Counted from the stretch's first letter, positions 1 through 8,359 are shown. The stretch: DNA of 59,811 bases from Micromonospora rosaria (GCF_001567585.1 NZ_LRQV01000030.1:1-59811); one strand, 5' to 3'. Notes: generated by a model from the letters alone, not told the origin. Translations and numbers: made by a program.

Positions 1-1125
1 GGGCACCACCGCGCGCCCGCCGCCCCGGCGCACGGGCCCGCACCGGCCGACGCGCCCGCCACCGCCCCGACGCCGGGCCGGGCCAACGGCCCGACCGCCT
101 CCGACCCCGGCGGACCGGACGCCCCCGCTCCCGAGCCGGCCGCTCCTGAGCTGGCTGCTGCGGAGTCGGCTGCTTTGGAGTCGGCCGCTCTCGAGCGGGC
201 CGCACCCGCGCCGGCCGCCTCCGGGCGTGCCGGTGCCGGGGAGGTGGCCGCCGGGCGGGGCGGGTCGGTGCCGGAGCGGCCGGGGGACCACTGGGACCGC
301 AAGGTGGCAGCGGGGCTGGCCTTCCTGCGGCGGCGGCTCTCCGGCGACTACGAGGTCGACGAGTTCGGCTTCGACCCGGAGTTGACCGGAAAGGTCCTGC
401 ACCCGGTCCTGCGCCTGCTGTACCGGGACTGGTTCCGCACCGAGGTCAGCGGGATGGAGCACGTCCCGGTCGACGGGGCGGGGCTGGTGGTGGGCAACCA
501 CTCCGGCACGATCGCGCTGGACGCGCTGGTCCTCTCCGCCGTGCTGCACGACCGGCACCCCGCCCACCGGTACCTGCGGTTGCTCGGCGCGGACCTGGTC
601 TTCCGGATGCCGATCGTCTCCGAGCTGGCCCGCAAGTCCGGCGGTACGGTCGCCTGCAACCCGGACGCCGAGCGCCTGCTCGGCTCCGGTGAGCTGGTCG
701 GCGTCTTCCCCGAGGGGTTCAAGGGGATCGGCAAGCTCTACGCCGACCGGTACAAGCTGCAACGGTTCGGGCGGGGCGGGTTCGTCTCGGCGGCGCTGCG
801 CACCGGCACCCCGATCGTGCCGGTCGCCATCGTCGGGGCGGAGGAGACGTACCCGATGCTCGCCGACATCAAGCCGCTGGCCCGGCTGCTCAAGCTGCCG
901 TACTTCCCGGTGACGCCGACCTTCCCGTGGCTCGGGCCGCTGGGCATGGTGCCGCTGCCGAGCAAGTGGCTGATCGAGTTCTGCCCGCCGATCCCCACCG
1001 ACCACCTGACCGACTCGGCCGACGATCCGCTGGTCGTGTTCAACCTCGCCGACCAGGTCCGGGAGACTATCCAGCAGACCCTGCACCAGCTACTCGAACG
1101 GCGCCCGGACCCGTTCGGCCCTTAG
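1..1125 (+). CDS. Lysophospholipid acyltransferase family protein, 5' partial
   Basis: Probable membrane-associated glycerolipid acyltransferase (PlsC-like fold) that moves an acyl chain onto a lysophospholipid or related acceptor. The frame is open from base 1, so the gene starts upstream of the window; the TTG at 175 is only the first in-window start-like codon. The first ~90 visible residues are Ala/Pro-rich and low complexity. The catalytic block is NHSGTIALDALVL (the His...Asp motif in the longer-spaced form of the NHSG subgroup). FPEGFKG is the phosphate-binding block and PIVPVAIVGAEE a later conserved strand. The C-terminus ends in a helical tail. Its last 59 bases overlap the 3' end of the convergent gene on the minus strand. 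Family assignment is firm; substrate is unknown. Confidence 0.85.
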   Translation, partial: GHHRAPAAPAHGPAPADAPATAPTPGRANGPTASDPGGPDAPAPEPAAPELAAAESAALESAALERAAPAPAASGRAGAGEVAAGRGGSVPERPGDHWDRKVAAGLAFLRRRLSGDYEVDEFGFDPELTGKVLHPVLRLLYRDWFRTEVSGMEHVPVDGAGLVVGNHSGTIALDALVLSAVLHDRHPAHRYLRLLGADLVFRMPIVSELARKSGGTVACNPDAERLLGSGELVGVFPEGFKGIGKLYADRYKLQRFGRGGFVSAALRTGTPIVPVAIVGAEETYPMLADIKPLARLLKLPYFPVTPTFPWLGPLGMVPLPSKWLIEFCPPIPTDHLTDSADDPLVVFNLADQVRETIQQTLHQLLERRPDPFGP

Positions 1126-1867
1126 CCTGCACCTGCACCTGGAGGGCGCCCCCGGCGGAGACGACCTCGGCGTTGAACCGGTCGAATCCCCGGGTGGCGT
1201 AGACGTCGGCGGAGTAGTCCTGTCTGGCGAGCCAGCCTGTCAGGGCCTCCTGCTCGCCGTCGGCCAGCGCGGGCGCGAGGCACGAGTCGAGCAGCGCGCG
1301 GATCAGCTTCCGGTCGACCCGCAACGGCGGGTCGTCGTGCGTGGAGCAGTAGACGGAGGTCGGGCCGTTGTCCCCGTCGTCCGTGCCGCTGACCAGCCCC
1401 AGCCGGACCGGCTGGTCGTAGCCGGGCAGGGTCGCCTGGGCGCTGTAGTGCCGGTCCTGGGCCTGCGGGGTGGTGCCGAACCGCTTCGTCCACCCCGCCG
1501 TGATCTCGTCGATCGTCGAGCCCGGGATGGCCGGCAACGCGACGGCGGTCGGCTGCCCGCTGGGGGCCGCACCGTCGACCGGAGCGCCGGTGGGTGACTC
1601 CCCGGTGGGGGCTTCGACGGCCGGCCCGCTTCCGGGCGCCGGTGCGGCGGGTGGGGCGGCGGCTCCAGGGCCCTCAGCGGTCGGCGCGTCGGCTGGCGGG
1701 TCGGCCCGGAGCCAGAGGACGCCGGTGGCGGCGACCGCGGCGGCCACCAGGACCGCCCCGGCGATCAGCGGCTTCCCTGGCCGCCGTGATCCTGCTGGCG
1801 GCGGCGGATCGTCGGTCTCGGGCAGCGGCTCCCGTGGGGCCGTGCGGTCGCGGTCCTGCCCGGTCAT
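1067..1867 (-). CDS. Membrane-anchored hypothetical protein
   Basis: I do not recognise a family. The 266-residue product has a short charged cytoplasmic head rich in Pro/Arg. One membrane segment follows (about residues 33-53, PLIAGAVLVAAAVAATGVLW), then an Ala/Pro/Gly-rich extracellular linker to about residue 115. A compact C-terminal domain has two Cys (in VYCSTHDD and LDSCLAP) that could form a disulfide. The ATG at 1867 is preferred over 1873 because a GGGGG ribosome-binding site sits 6 nt before it. The architecture (N-in anchor, linker, small external domain) suggests a surface protein. It ends inside the convergent acyltransferase gene, a 59-base overlap. Confidence 0.65.
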   Translation of the reverse strand: MTGQDRDRTAPREPLPETDDPPPPAGSRRPGKPLIAGAVLVAAAVAATGVLWLRADPPADAPTAEGPGAAAPPAAPAPGSGPAVEAPTGESPTGAPVDGAAPSGQPTAVALPAIPGSTIDEITAGWTKRFGTTPQAQDRHYSAQATLPGYDQPVRLGLVSGTDDGDNGPTSVYCSTHDDPPLRVDRKLIRALLDSCLAPALADGEQEALTGWLARQDYSADVYATRGFDRFNAEVVSAGGALQVQVQAKGRTGPGAVRVAGAGSAG

Positions 1868-1925
1868 GTGCATCCCCCGTCGTTGCCCGCCGTGTCCCCA
1901 CGGCCCCGCAGCGGAGTCAAGCTAG

Positions 1926-2983
1926 CACCGGGTGGCCGACGCGGAGAACCCGAACCACTGGGCGTACCCGGAGCGGATCATGGGCTGGGCGGAGACGCCG
2001 CAGCTCAAGGGCTTCCGGATCATGTCCTCGGCGTACGCCGAACCGCAGTACGGGGCGAACTCGCCGCGGACCGGGCCGCAGGGCATGCGGCAGGTGCTGT
2101 CCATCCGGACCGGTACGAGTTCTGCTCGACGGTCAACAACTGCTCCCAGGCCAACAACGGCTGCCCGGCCGAGTCCGAGCTGTGCTGGTGGCACGGAGTC
2201 GCGAACTCGGGCAACTGCCTGCTGGAGGAGTGCGCCCGGGAGAAACTGACCTTCGGCGCCGGCGCTGCGGAACCGGGGGTCAAACGGATCTACCCCCGCA
2301 ACTGCGAGACCTTCACCGGTAACAACGGCGGTAACCGCAACCCCAACAAGCGGGTCTCGGTGGTCTACTCGCTCAACGACACCGGGCAGTACAACCTCGG
2401 GTGCGACGTCGGCCCGAGCGACGGCAAGTTCACCATCCGGCGGGGCTCGCCGGCCGGCGGCGGCAGCACCGCCCCGTACGCCGACGTCGACCTGCACCAG
2501 ATCGGCGCCGGCTACAAGGGACATCTCTGGTACACGTACGTGCACGCCGGCAACCCGAAGCGGCGGATCGTCGGGTCGTGGACGCCAAACCTCGACCTGA
2601 TCCCTGGGGAACGGCACCGGTACGACATCCTCGCCCACGTGCCCAGCCACGGCGCGGACTACGACGGCGCCTCGTACCTGATCACCACGGGCACCATCGG
2701 CCAGCAGGTGACCTGCACGGTCAACCTGGCCGTGGAAGCCGGCTGGGCGGTCGATGTTGCCCCGGGCTCGCCCGGGTTCCCCGTTCCCAACCCGAATCCG
2801 GCCAACCTCGGCCAGGACAAGTGGGTGTACCTGGGCACGTACGAGCTGGGGCGGGGCGCGCAGGTGCAGTTGAACAACGTCGGCAGCGCCACCACCCAGA
2901 ACTTCGACGCGGTGGCCTTCGACGCGATGGCCTTCGTGCCGATCAGTGCCAATCCGGGGCACAACTGTCGGGACGACTACTGA
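1926..2983 (+). pseudogene. Broken golvesin C-terminal-domain secreted protein
   Basis: Coding-like sequence is split between two frames. The first piece (about 1932-2105) reads HWAYPERIMGWAETPQLKGF. The second (about 2100-2983) contains a Cys-rich stretch with CSTVNNCSQANNGCP and a C-terminal beta domain (DKWVYLGTYELG, QVQLNNVGSA, AVAFDAMAF) typical of golvesin/Xly-type carbohydrate- or polymer-binding modules. The change of frame falls near 2095-2115. An in-frame TAG stands at 1923 and there is no signal peptide, although homologues of this class are large secreted proteins. I therefore read it as a 5'-truncated, frameshifted remnant. A sequencing error could explain the frameshift but not the missing 5' end. 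A strong hairpin follows the stop. Confidence 0.65.
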
Positions 2984-2997
2984 CCGGTCGGCCCGCG

Positions 2998-3032
2998 CCG
3001 CGCCCGGACACCACGGCGGTGTCCGGGCGCGG
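2998..3032. terminator. Perfect 15-bp hairpin between convergent genes
   Basis: Arms 2998-3012 and 3018-3032 are exact reverse complements (core GCGCCCGGACACC / GGTGTCCGGGCGC) with loop ACGGC. It lies between the golvesin remnant and the convergent HAD gene, so it can serve as a bidirectional terminator. There is no T-run, as is usual in high-GC actinobacteria. Confidence 0.75.
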
Positions 3033-3061
3033 TACCGCGTGCGGCGGCCGGGGGCGGATCG

Positions 3062-3928
3062 TCAGGCGTTGCGGCGACGGCGGTGCACGACCAGGCCGGC
3101 GGTGACCGCGCCGACCAGCAACCCGGCGACGGTCGACGGGACGGCGATCATGGCCGCCCGCCGGCCGGTCCGGAAGTCGTGCACCGGCCACCCGTGCTGG
3201 CGGGCCCGCCGCAGCAGGGTGCCGTCCGGGTTCACGGCCACCGCCCGGCCGACCGCCGAGAGCATCGGCAGGTCGTTGACGGAGTCGCTGTACGCGGCGC
3301 AGCGGGACAGGTCCAGCCCTTCGACGGCGGCGAGCTGGGCGACCGCGTCCGCCTTCGCCGGCCCGTGCATCAGCTCGCCGACCAGCCGCCCGGTGTACGC
3401 CCCGTCGACGATCTCGGCGACCGTGCCGATCGCCCCGGTCAACCCGAGCCGGGCGGCGATCACCCGGCCGATCTCCACCGGCGCGGCGCTGACCAGCCAG
3501 ACCCGCTCCCCGGCGGCCAGGTGCCGCTCGGCGAGCCGACGGGTACCGGCCCAGATGCGGGGGGCCATCAGCTCGTCGAAGATCTCCTCGGTGAGCCGCT
3601 CCATGTCGGCCACCCGCCACCCCTCGATGAAGGCGAGCGCCGCCTCCCGGACCTGGGACATGGTGCCGGCGTGCTCGGTGGCGAGGACCCGGAACCGGAG
3701 CTGCTGCCAGGCGAACCGGGCCAGGTCGGCGGTGGTGACGTACTTGCGGGCGGCCATACCCCGGGCGAACCAGTAGAGCGACGCGCCCTGCATCATCGTG
3801 TTGTCCACGTCGAAGAAGGCGGCGGCGGTCGGGTCGGGCGCAGGGGGAACGGGCGGCCCGCTCTCCGCCCAGCCGGCGGTGTGCCCGTGGACGTCGGTGC
3901 TGATCGTCACCTTACGGTCTCGGGCCAC
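3062..3928 (-). CDS. HAD-IB family phosphatase (SerB-like)
   Basis: Predicted cytosolic phosphomonoesterase of the haloacid dehalogenase superfamily, subclass IB. Motif I is FFDVDNTMM (nucleophile Asp and second Asp). A central helical cap follows. VWLVSAAP carries motif II Ser, and CAAYSDSVNDLPML is the motif III/IV acidic pair in the GDSxxD position. The GTG at 3928 follows GGAAGGGG at a good distance; the longer open frame to 4057 would add a non-conserved Pro/Arg-rich head. The product is 288 residues and ends in a hydrophobic helix (AGLLVGAVTAGLVV) plus a basic tail, so it may be membrane-tethered. Substrate is not evident; phosphoserine and lysophosphatidate-type substrates are both known in this group. 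Confidence 0.85.
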   Translation of the reverse strand: MARDRKVTISTDVHGHTAGWAESGPPVPPAPDPTAAAFFDVDNTMMQGASLYWFARGMAARKYVTTADLARFAWQQLRFRVLATEHAGTMSQVREAALAFIEGWRVADMERLTEEIFDELMAPRIWAGTRRLAERHLAAGERVWLVSAAPVEIGRVIAARLGLTGAIGTVAEIVDGAYTGRLVGELMHGPAKADAVAQLAAVEGLDLSRCAAYSDSVNDLPMLSAVGRAVAVNPDGTLLRRARQHGWPVHDFRTGRRAAMIAVPSTVAGLLVGAVTAGLVVHRRRRNA

Positions 3929-4079
3929 GCGCTCCCCTTCCGCTCGACGTCCCGGCGGCTGCCGTTCACCGAGCCTATCCGGGCTGCGGTGACGACCGGC
4001 CGGACGGCGGGAGAACTCCGGACGGCCGGGCGGCGGGCCCGGGGTCAGCGCCGGCAAGCGAGCCGGCCCGGGGCCGGGG

Positions 4080-4976
4080 TCAGCGGGGGGTCGGGCAGGA
4101 GCCCGGGACGGGGCCGAACTCGTCGCTGCCGGTGGTCGCCGGGAGGCCGCAGGTGAGCGAGGTACGCAACACCGCGGAGCGCTCGCCGGCCGCGTCGAGC
4201 AGGGCGAGTGACCGGCGGGTCCGCTCCCGCTCGGCCCGGGAGGCCCCGTCGAGCAGGTCGTTGAGCGCGCGGCGCTGGCCGGTGAGGAAGGTGTCCACGG
4301 CGTCCAGCCCGGCCGGGTCGGTCCGCTGCGTGACGGCGGTGAAGAGCAGCCGTACGCCCTCGCGGGTGTGGCCGTCCATGCCGTCGAGCGCCGCGCCGTA
4401 CCGGTCCCCGTCGCCCCGGACGGTGGCGGCCTCGCCGACCCGGGTCCGGGCGAAGTCGAGGAAGAGCTGACCCCGGCTGGGGTCCGAGCCGGCGAGGGCG
4501 AGCTGGGCCCGCTCGGTGGACCGCTTCATGCCGTACAGGGCGTCACCCGGTACGGCGTTCTCGCTGGCGGCCGAGATGCCGGAGACGGCGATGGCACCGA
4601 CCGCGATGCCGGAGAAGATCGCCAGTCGGGCGCGGGCCCGCCGGGCTGTCACCGCCGGCAGCAGCGGTCGGGGCGGGGGACCGACGACCGGCTGTCGGCC
4701 GGCGGGTGTGCTGTCGGCCGGCGCGATCACGGGTGCCCCGATGCCCTCCCGTTCCGCCGTGGCCAGCAACATCGCGCGCAGGCTGGTGCGGAAACCGGGG
4801 TCGACCTCGGCGTCGACGGCGGGCCGCTCGGTGCTGAGGCGCTGCCCGACCGCGACGAGCGCGGTGAGCTGGTCGTCCACCCGGGACCGGACGTGGTGCC
4901 GACGGCCGCCGTTGGCTTCGTCGAGAAGCTGTGCGAAGCGCTCAGCGCGTCGACGCAGGAAGAGGCTGTGGTCCAC
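4080..4976 (-). CDS. DUF5667 membrane protein, probable anti-sigma (RsbN-like)
   Basis: The 298-residue product starts at GTG 4976 behind GAGGAGG. Residues ~1-110 look cytoplasmic and include RAERFAQLLDEANGG. One membrane helix follows (ARLAIFSGIAVGAIAVSGISA), then an extracytoplasmic helical DUF5667 region (ENAVPGDALYGMKRSTERAQ). This layout and its place directly downstream of a BldN-like sigma gene match RsbN-type anti-sigma factors of Streptomyces in role, although the domain label differs. Inference: the N-terminal part binds and holds the sigma factor at the membrane. The 237-bp gap from the sigma gene holds an ECF-type promoter candidate at 5131-5159, so expression may depend on the sigma factor itself. 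Confidence 0.75.
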   Translation of the reverse strand: MDHSLFLRRRAERFAQLLDEANGGRRHHVRSRVDDQLTALVAVGQRLSTERPAVDAEVDPGFRTSLRAMLLATAEREGIGAPVIAPADSTPAGRQPVVGPPPRPLLPAVTARRARARLAIFSGIAVGAIAVSGISAASENAVPGDALYGMKRSTERAQLALAGSDPSRGQLFLDFARTRVGEAATVRGDGDRYGAALDGMDGHTREGVRLLFTAVTQRTDPAGLDAVDTFLTGQRRALNDLLDGASRAERERTRRSLALLDAAGERSAVLRTSLTCGLPATTGSDEFGPVPGSCPTPR

Positions 4977-5130
4977 CGCAGGCACCTCCTCTCGCTGGTC
5001 ACGGCCGGTCAGCCGTGCTCGTCGCCAGCGACCGGAGACAGTGGGCACCGGCGTACGAAGGTTGTCGCCGACGGCGCTGCCCGGACCATGGGGCCCGGGA
5101 TTGCCGGGGTGACCACCGGTCGCACCCGGA

Positions 5131-5159
5131 AAAACGGTCCGCGGCGGGCCCCGGTTACG
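5131..5159 (-). promoter_or_regulatory. ECF-type promoter candidate ahead of the anti-sigma gene
   Basis: On the minus strand CGTAAC (5159-5154), a 17-nt spacer and CGTTTT (5136-5131). An AAC-type -35 and CGT-type -10 at this distance are the usual ECF sigma signature, and CGTAAC resembles the -35 I recall for BldN promoters. It lies between the sigma and anti-sigma genes, about 150 nt upstream of the anti-sigma start. Confidence 0.45.
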
Positions 5160-5213
5160 GGGCCCGGGTGGCGAAATCGACCCGGCCGCCCCGCGATCCG
5201 TCCGCTGCCGGCG

Positions 5214-6188
5214 CTACGGCTGGAAACCGTCCGGCAGCAGCCGGGCCAGGGCCCGGACCGCCCGGTACTGCAACGCCTTGATCGCCCCCTCGTTCTTGCC
5301 CATCGCGCGGGCGGTCTCGGCGACCGAGAAGCCCTGCAGGAAGCGGAGCACGATGCACTCCTGTTGCTCGGGGTTGAGCTGCTTGACGGCGGTGAGCAGG
5401 GCGACGTTCGTGATGTGCTCGACCACCGCCGCCTCCGGGCTGCCCTCCGGGCCCCGGTCCTCGCGGTCGGCGTCCAGCACGTCGCCGGTGGTCACCTCCA
5501 GCCGGTACCGGCCCGACTTGAAGTGGTCGGCGACCAGGTTCCGGGCGATGGTGACCAGCCAGGCCCCGAGGTCCCGCCCCTGCCAGGTGAAGCTGCCGAT
5601 CCGCTTCAGCGCGCGCAGGAAGGTGTCGGAGGTGAGGTCCTCGGCCAGTTGCCGGTTGCCCACCCGGAAGTAGACGAACCGGAAGACCGTGTCCACGTAC
5701 CGGTCGTAGAGCAGGCCGAACGCCTCGGCGTCCCCGGCCTGGGCGCGTTCCACCAGCGCCCAGACCTCGGTGGCCGGGTCGGACGGGTCCGGCCGGCTCG
5801 GGTACCCCGTCGGGCTGCCACCGTTGCCGCCCCCGCCACCACCACCGCCCCCGGCGGTGGCCGGTACCGCCGGCAGCACCGCGGTCTCCGAGCAGGCCGG
5901 ATCGGTCGGGGTGGGCGGGTCCGCGCTGCGGCGACCCTGCACCGGCATGGTCGGCCGGGCGGGGACCGCCACCCGACCCCCGACCGGTTTGGCGTTGCCG
6001 CCGGGTGCGGGCGGTCGCGGCGCGGCCTCGTTGTGGTGGGGCCGGCTGCGTAACCGTCTGGCCGCGTCCTCGCTCTGTACCGGAGGGCTCCAGGCGTCGT
6101 CGAGCGTCCCGCCGGGACGCTCGTTGACCGTCGACCGCCCGCCGGGCGTGCCCAGCCCGGCTGGTTGCTCCCACCCCGGGGCGGTCAC
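5214..6188 (-). CDS. bldN: ECF sigma factor, BldN-like
   Basis: RNA polymerase sigma factor of the ECF group, 324 residues. Residues 1-~150 are a disordered, Pro/Gly-rich extension with a run of nine glycines. The sigma-2 region follows (LLYDRYVDTVFRFVYFRVGN, AEDLTSDTFLRAL, GAWLVTIARNLVADHF), then sigma-4 (LNPEQQECIVLRFLQGFSV, AMGKNEGAIKALQYRAVRAL). The LLPDGF ending, the long N-terminal extension and the neighbours (anti-sigma downstream, rex-hem operon nearby) match BldN of Streptomyces, which drives aerial development. Start GTG 6188 follows an AGGGGG box. Family is certain; the BldN name rests on synteny and overall pattern. A BldD-type operator candidate lies upstream. Confidence 0.85.
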   Translation of the reverse strand: MTAPGWEQPAGLGTPGGRSTVNERPGGTLDDAWSPPVQSEDAARRLRSRPHHNEAAPRPPAPGGNAKPVGGRVAVPARPTMPVQGRRSADPPTPTDPACSETAVLPAVPATAGGGGGGGGGNGGSPTGYPSRPDPSDPATEVWALVERAQAGDAEAFGLLYDRYVDTVFRFVYFRVGNRQLAEDLTSDTFLRALKRIGSFTWQGRDLGAWLVTIARNLVADHFKSGRYRLEVTTGDVLDADREDRGPEGSPEAAVVEHITNVALLTAVKQLNPEQQECIVLRFLQGFSVAETARAMGKNEGAIKALQYRAVRALARLLPDGFQP

Positions 6189-6658
6189 CGCTCCACCCCC
6201 TTACCGTCCGTGACCGCCGGGACCCCGGCGCGGGGTCGCGCGACGGGGCCGACCGGACGGTCGGACAGGGTCGCTCCGGGGTACGCCGCCGACGCACGGC
6301 AGATCCCCCTGAGGTGCTGGTCCAATGCGCTCACGGGCACGGGGGCCTCCTCGGGCTGAGGGGTGTCAACTCACGGCAAATGGGGTGAGCCGACCCGAGT
6401 GATGATAGGGGCCGACGTCACCCGTGCGTGGCAAGTCCGTTACACAGAGCGGAAGTATTTCCCCCCCTGTCGGGCCCCCGCCGGACCGGTTGTCCGTCGT
6501 GGGCGTTTGACTTTCCGGCCGGCGGCTGATCCAGGTCAAAGGCCTGGTCAGGGTGGCTGCGGGGCAGGTCGGAGCGAGGTGTCCGGGCACTCGGCCGGGC
6601 CGGGTGCCGGCCACTGTGCCACACTCGGCCGAACGACCGCCCGCTGGAGGAGGTACCG
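6189..6658. other. 470-bp intergenic region between bldN and the glutaredoxin gene
   Basis: Divergent intergenic DNA with no supported gene; short reading frames on both strands lack family features. It holds the 5' leader and control region of the sigma gene, including the BldD-type half-sites at 6398-6422 and a second inverted pair, CTCAC (6370-6374) and GTGAG (6385-6389). The right part leads to the GGAGGAGG ribosome-binding site of the next gene. Confidence 0.6.
6398..6422. promoter_or_regulatory. BldD-type operator candidate upstream of bldN
   Basis: AGTGA (6398-6402) and TCACC (6418-6422) are separated by 15 nt, the AGTGA-N-TCACC arrangement first described for BldD targets, of which Streptomyces bldN is one. 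On the minus strand a TATCAT box (6407-6402) overlaps the first half-site, placing the site on a possible -10 region. No well-spaced -35 is seen. Confidence 0.5.
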
Positions 6659-6913
6659 ATGTCCACCGACGCCCGGCTCACCCTGATCACCCGGCCCGGC
6701 TGCCACCTCTGCGAGGACGCCAAGGTGGCGTTGGATCGGGTGGTCGCGGTCACCGGTGACAAGTGGATCGAGAAGGACGTCACCGCCGACGTCGAGTTGG
6801 AGCGGGAGTACGGCGACCGCGTGCCGGTGGTGCTGCTCGACGGCAAGGAGCACGGCTACTGGCGGGTGGAGGAGGACCGGCTGCTGCGCGACCTCACCAC
6901 TCCCCAGCTCTAG
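6659..6913 (+). CDS. Glutaredoxin-like (DUF836) protein
   Basis: Small thioredoxin-fold protein of 84 residues. The redox motif is CHLC in TRPGCHLCEDAKVAL, followed by the cis-Pro strand VPVVLLDGKEH. Family members reduce small disulfides or act as thiol carriers; the partner is unknown. ATG 6659 follows GGAGGAGG at a good distance. It stands 22 nt ahead of the HAD gene on the same strand, but that gene has its own -10-like box, so the two need not be one transcript. The divergent neighbour is the BldN-like sigma gene. Confidence 0.85.
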   Translation: MSTDARLTLITRPGCHLCEDAKVALDRVVAVTGDKWIEKDVTADVELEREYGDRVPVVLLDGKEHGYWRVEEDRLLRDLTTPQL

Positions 6914-6923
6914 GCCGCTCGCC

Positions 6924-6929
6924 TATCGT
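6924..6929 (+). promoter_or_regulatory. -10 box for a leaderless HAD transcript
   Basis: TATCGT followed after 6 nt by the ATG at 6936; no ribosome-binding site. This spacing puts the transcription start at or next to the start codon. Confidence 0.45.
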
Positions 6930-6935
6930 GCTCGG

Positions 6936-7586
6936 ATGACCCCTGCGCGCGACCACCTGGTGTGGGACTGGAACGGCACCCTGCTCAACGACCTGAGCCT
7001 GGTCGTCACCGCCACGAACGCCGCGTTCGCCAGCGTCGGCGGGCCGGTGGTGAGCACCGAGGAGCACCGGGTACGGTTCCGCCGCCCGGTCGCCGACTAC
7101 TACGCCGAGGTGCTCGGCCGGGCGGTGGACGAGGAGGCGTTCGGCCGCCTCGACCGGATCTTCCACGACGCGTACCGGGCCGGGCTGACCACCTGCGAGC
7201 TGGCCGAGGACGCGGTCAGCGCGATGTCCGCCTGGCCGGGCAGCCAGTCCCTGCTGTCGATGTGGTTCCACGAGGAACTGGTCCCGGCGGTCCACACCTA
7301 CGGGCTGACCGGGCGCTTCGCCCGGGTCGACGGCTCCCGGGCGGTGGTCGGCGGCGACCGCAAGGCCGAGTCGCTGGCCCGGCACCTGGCCGACCTGTCT
7401 GTCGACGGCGGGCGGGTGGTGCTGGTCGGCGACTCCCTGGACGACGCCGACGCCGCCGAGTCGGTCGGCGGCCGGGCGGTGCTCTACACCGGCGGCTTCA
7501 CCGACCCGGAGCGCCTGCGCACCTCCGGCCACCCGGTGGCCGCCACCCTCACCGACGCCGTCCGCCTGGCCGTCACCCTCGTGTGA
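6936..7586 (+). CDS. HAD hydrolase, phosphoglycolate phosphatase-like
   Basis: 216-residue HAD-superfamily phosphatase, subclass IA type. Motif I is WDWNGTLLND (Asp nucleophile with the DxN variant). A helical cap follows from about residues 15 to 85. VVGGDRKAESLARH supplies the motif III Lys and VVLVGDSLDDADAAES the motif IV acidic pair. The DWNGT form of motif I is common in actinobacterial members of unknown substrate. ATG 6936 has no Shine-Dalgarno sequence but a -10-like TATCGT 6 nt upstream. The gene is followed by a short tandem-repeat array before the convergent response regulator. Confidence 0.85.
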   Translation: MTPARDHLVWDWNGTLLNDLSLVVTATNAAFASVGGPVVSTEEHRVRFRRPVADYYAEVLGRAVDEEAFGRLDRIFHDAYRAGLTTCELAEDAVSAMSAWPGSQSLLSMWFHEELVPAVHTYGLTGRFARVDGSRAVVGGDRKAESLARHLADLSVDGGRVVLVGDSLDDADAAESVGGRAVLYTGGFTDPERLRTSGHPVAATLTDAVRLAVTLV

Positions 7587-7706
7587 CGGCTGAGGCGGGG
7601 GCGCGGCACCCTCCGCCGACCGCTGAGGCGGGGGCGCGGCGCCCTCCGCTGACCGCTGAGGCGGGGTCGGCGCCCTCCGCTGACGGCTGAGGCGGGGTCG
7701 GCGGGT
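7586..7706. repeat. Tandem array of a ~33-bp unit, 3.7 copies
   Basis: Units begin at 7586, 7619, 7652 and 7683 with the shared core GCTGAGGCGGGG. Lengths are 33, 33 and 31 bp and a partial fourth. The array fills the whole gap between the HAD stop and the convergent response-regulator stop. In one frame it reads as a TAEAGARxPP-type repeat, but no gene is supported there. Confidence 0.8.
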
Positions 7707-8359
7707 CAGGAACGGAGGTAGGCCAGGACGGCGTGGACCCGGCGGTGGCGGTCCGTGTCGGGCGGCAGGTGCAGCTTCGTGAAGATGTTGCGGACGTGCT
7801 TCTCGACGGCGCCGTCGCTGACGAACAGGATCCGGGCGATGGCGGTGTTGGTGTGCCCCTCGGCCATCAGCGCCAGCACCTCCCGCTCGCGCGGGGTGAG
7901 CGCGCCCAGCGGGTCGTCGCGGCGGCGTCGGGCGAAGAGCTGCCCGACCACCTCCGGGTCGAGCACGGTACCGCCGGCGGCCACCCGGTCGAGCGCGTCG
8001 AGGAACTCGTCGATCGCGGCGACCCGGTCCTTGAGCAGGTACCCGACCCCGCCGCCGGCGCTGCCGGTGGTGGCGAGCAGGTCGTCGGCGTACGACACCT
8101 CGACGTACTGGGAGAGCACCAGCACGGGGGTACGGGGCACCAGCCGCCGGGCCTGCACCGCCGCCCGCAGCCCCTCGTCGGTGTGCGACGGCGGCATCCG
8201 CACGTCCACGATCGACACGTCGGGGCGGTGTTCGACCACGGCCGCCACCAGGGCGTCGCCGTCCCCGACGGCGGCCACCACGACGTGCCCGCGCTCGGTG
8301 AGCAGCCGGACCAGCCCCTCCCGGAGCAGGACGGCGTCGTCGGCGATGACCACCCGCAT
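7706..8359 (-). CDS. NarL/LuxR-family response regulator
   Basis: 217-residue two-component response regulator. The receiver domain occupies residues 1-~120 with acidic pocket ADD near residue 7, phospho-acceptor Asp52 (VSIVDVRMP) and the Lys switch in GYLLKDRV. A LuxR-type helix-turn-helix lies near residues 150-210 (LTPREREVLALMAEGHTN, VEKHVRNIF). It is transcribed 95 bp behind the sensor kinase gene and is presumably its partner. The start ATG 8359 (MRVVIADDAV) fits the family; a much longer upstream open frame in the same phase overlaps the kinase gene antiphase and is not coding. The target regulon cannot be told from the sequence. Confidence 0.9.
   Translation of the reverse strand: MRVVIADDAVLLREGLVRLLTERGHVVVAAVGDGDALVAAVVEHRPDVSIVDVRMPPSHTDEGLRAAVQARRLVPRTPVLVLSQYVEVSYADDLLATTGSAGGGVGYLLKDRVAAIDEFLDALDRVAAGGTVLDPEVVGQLFARRRRDDPLGALTPREREVLALMAEGHTNTAIARILFVSDGAVEKHVRNIFTKLHLPPDTDRHRRVHAVLAYLRS

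Noticed and set aside
6402..6434. TTGCCA and TATCAT as a standard promoter of the sigma gene
   Set aside because: The spacer is 21 nt, too long for a normal -35/-10 pair.
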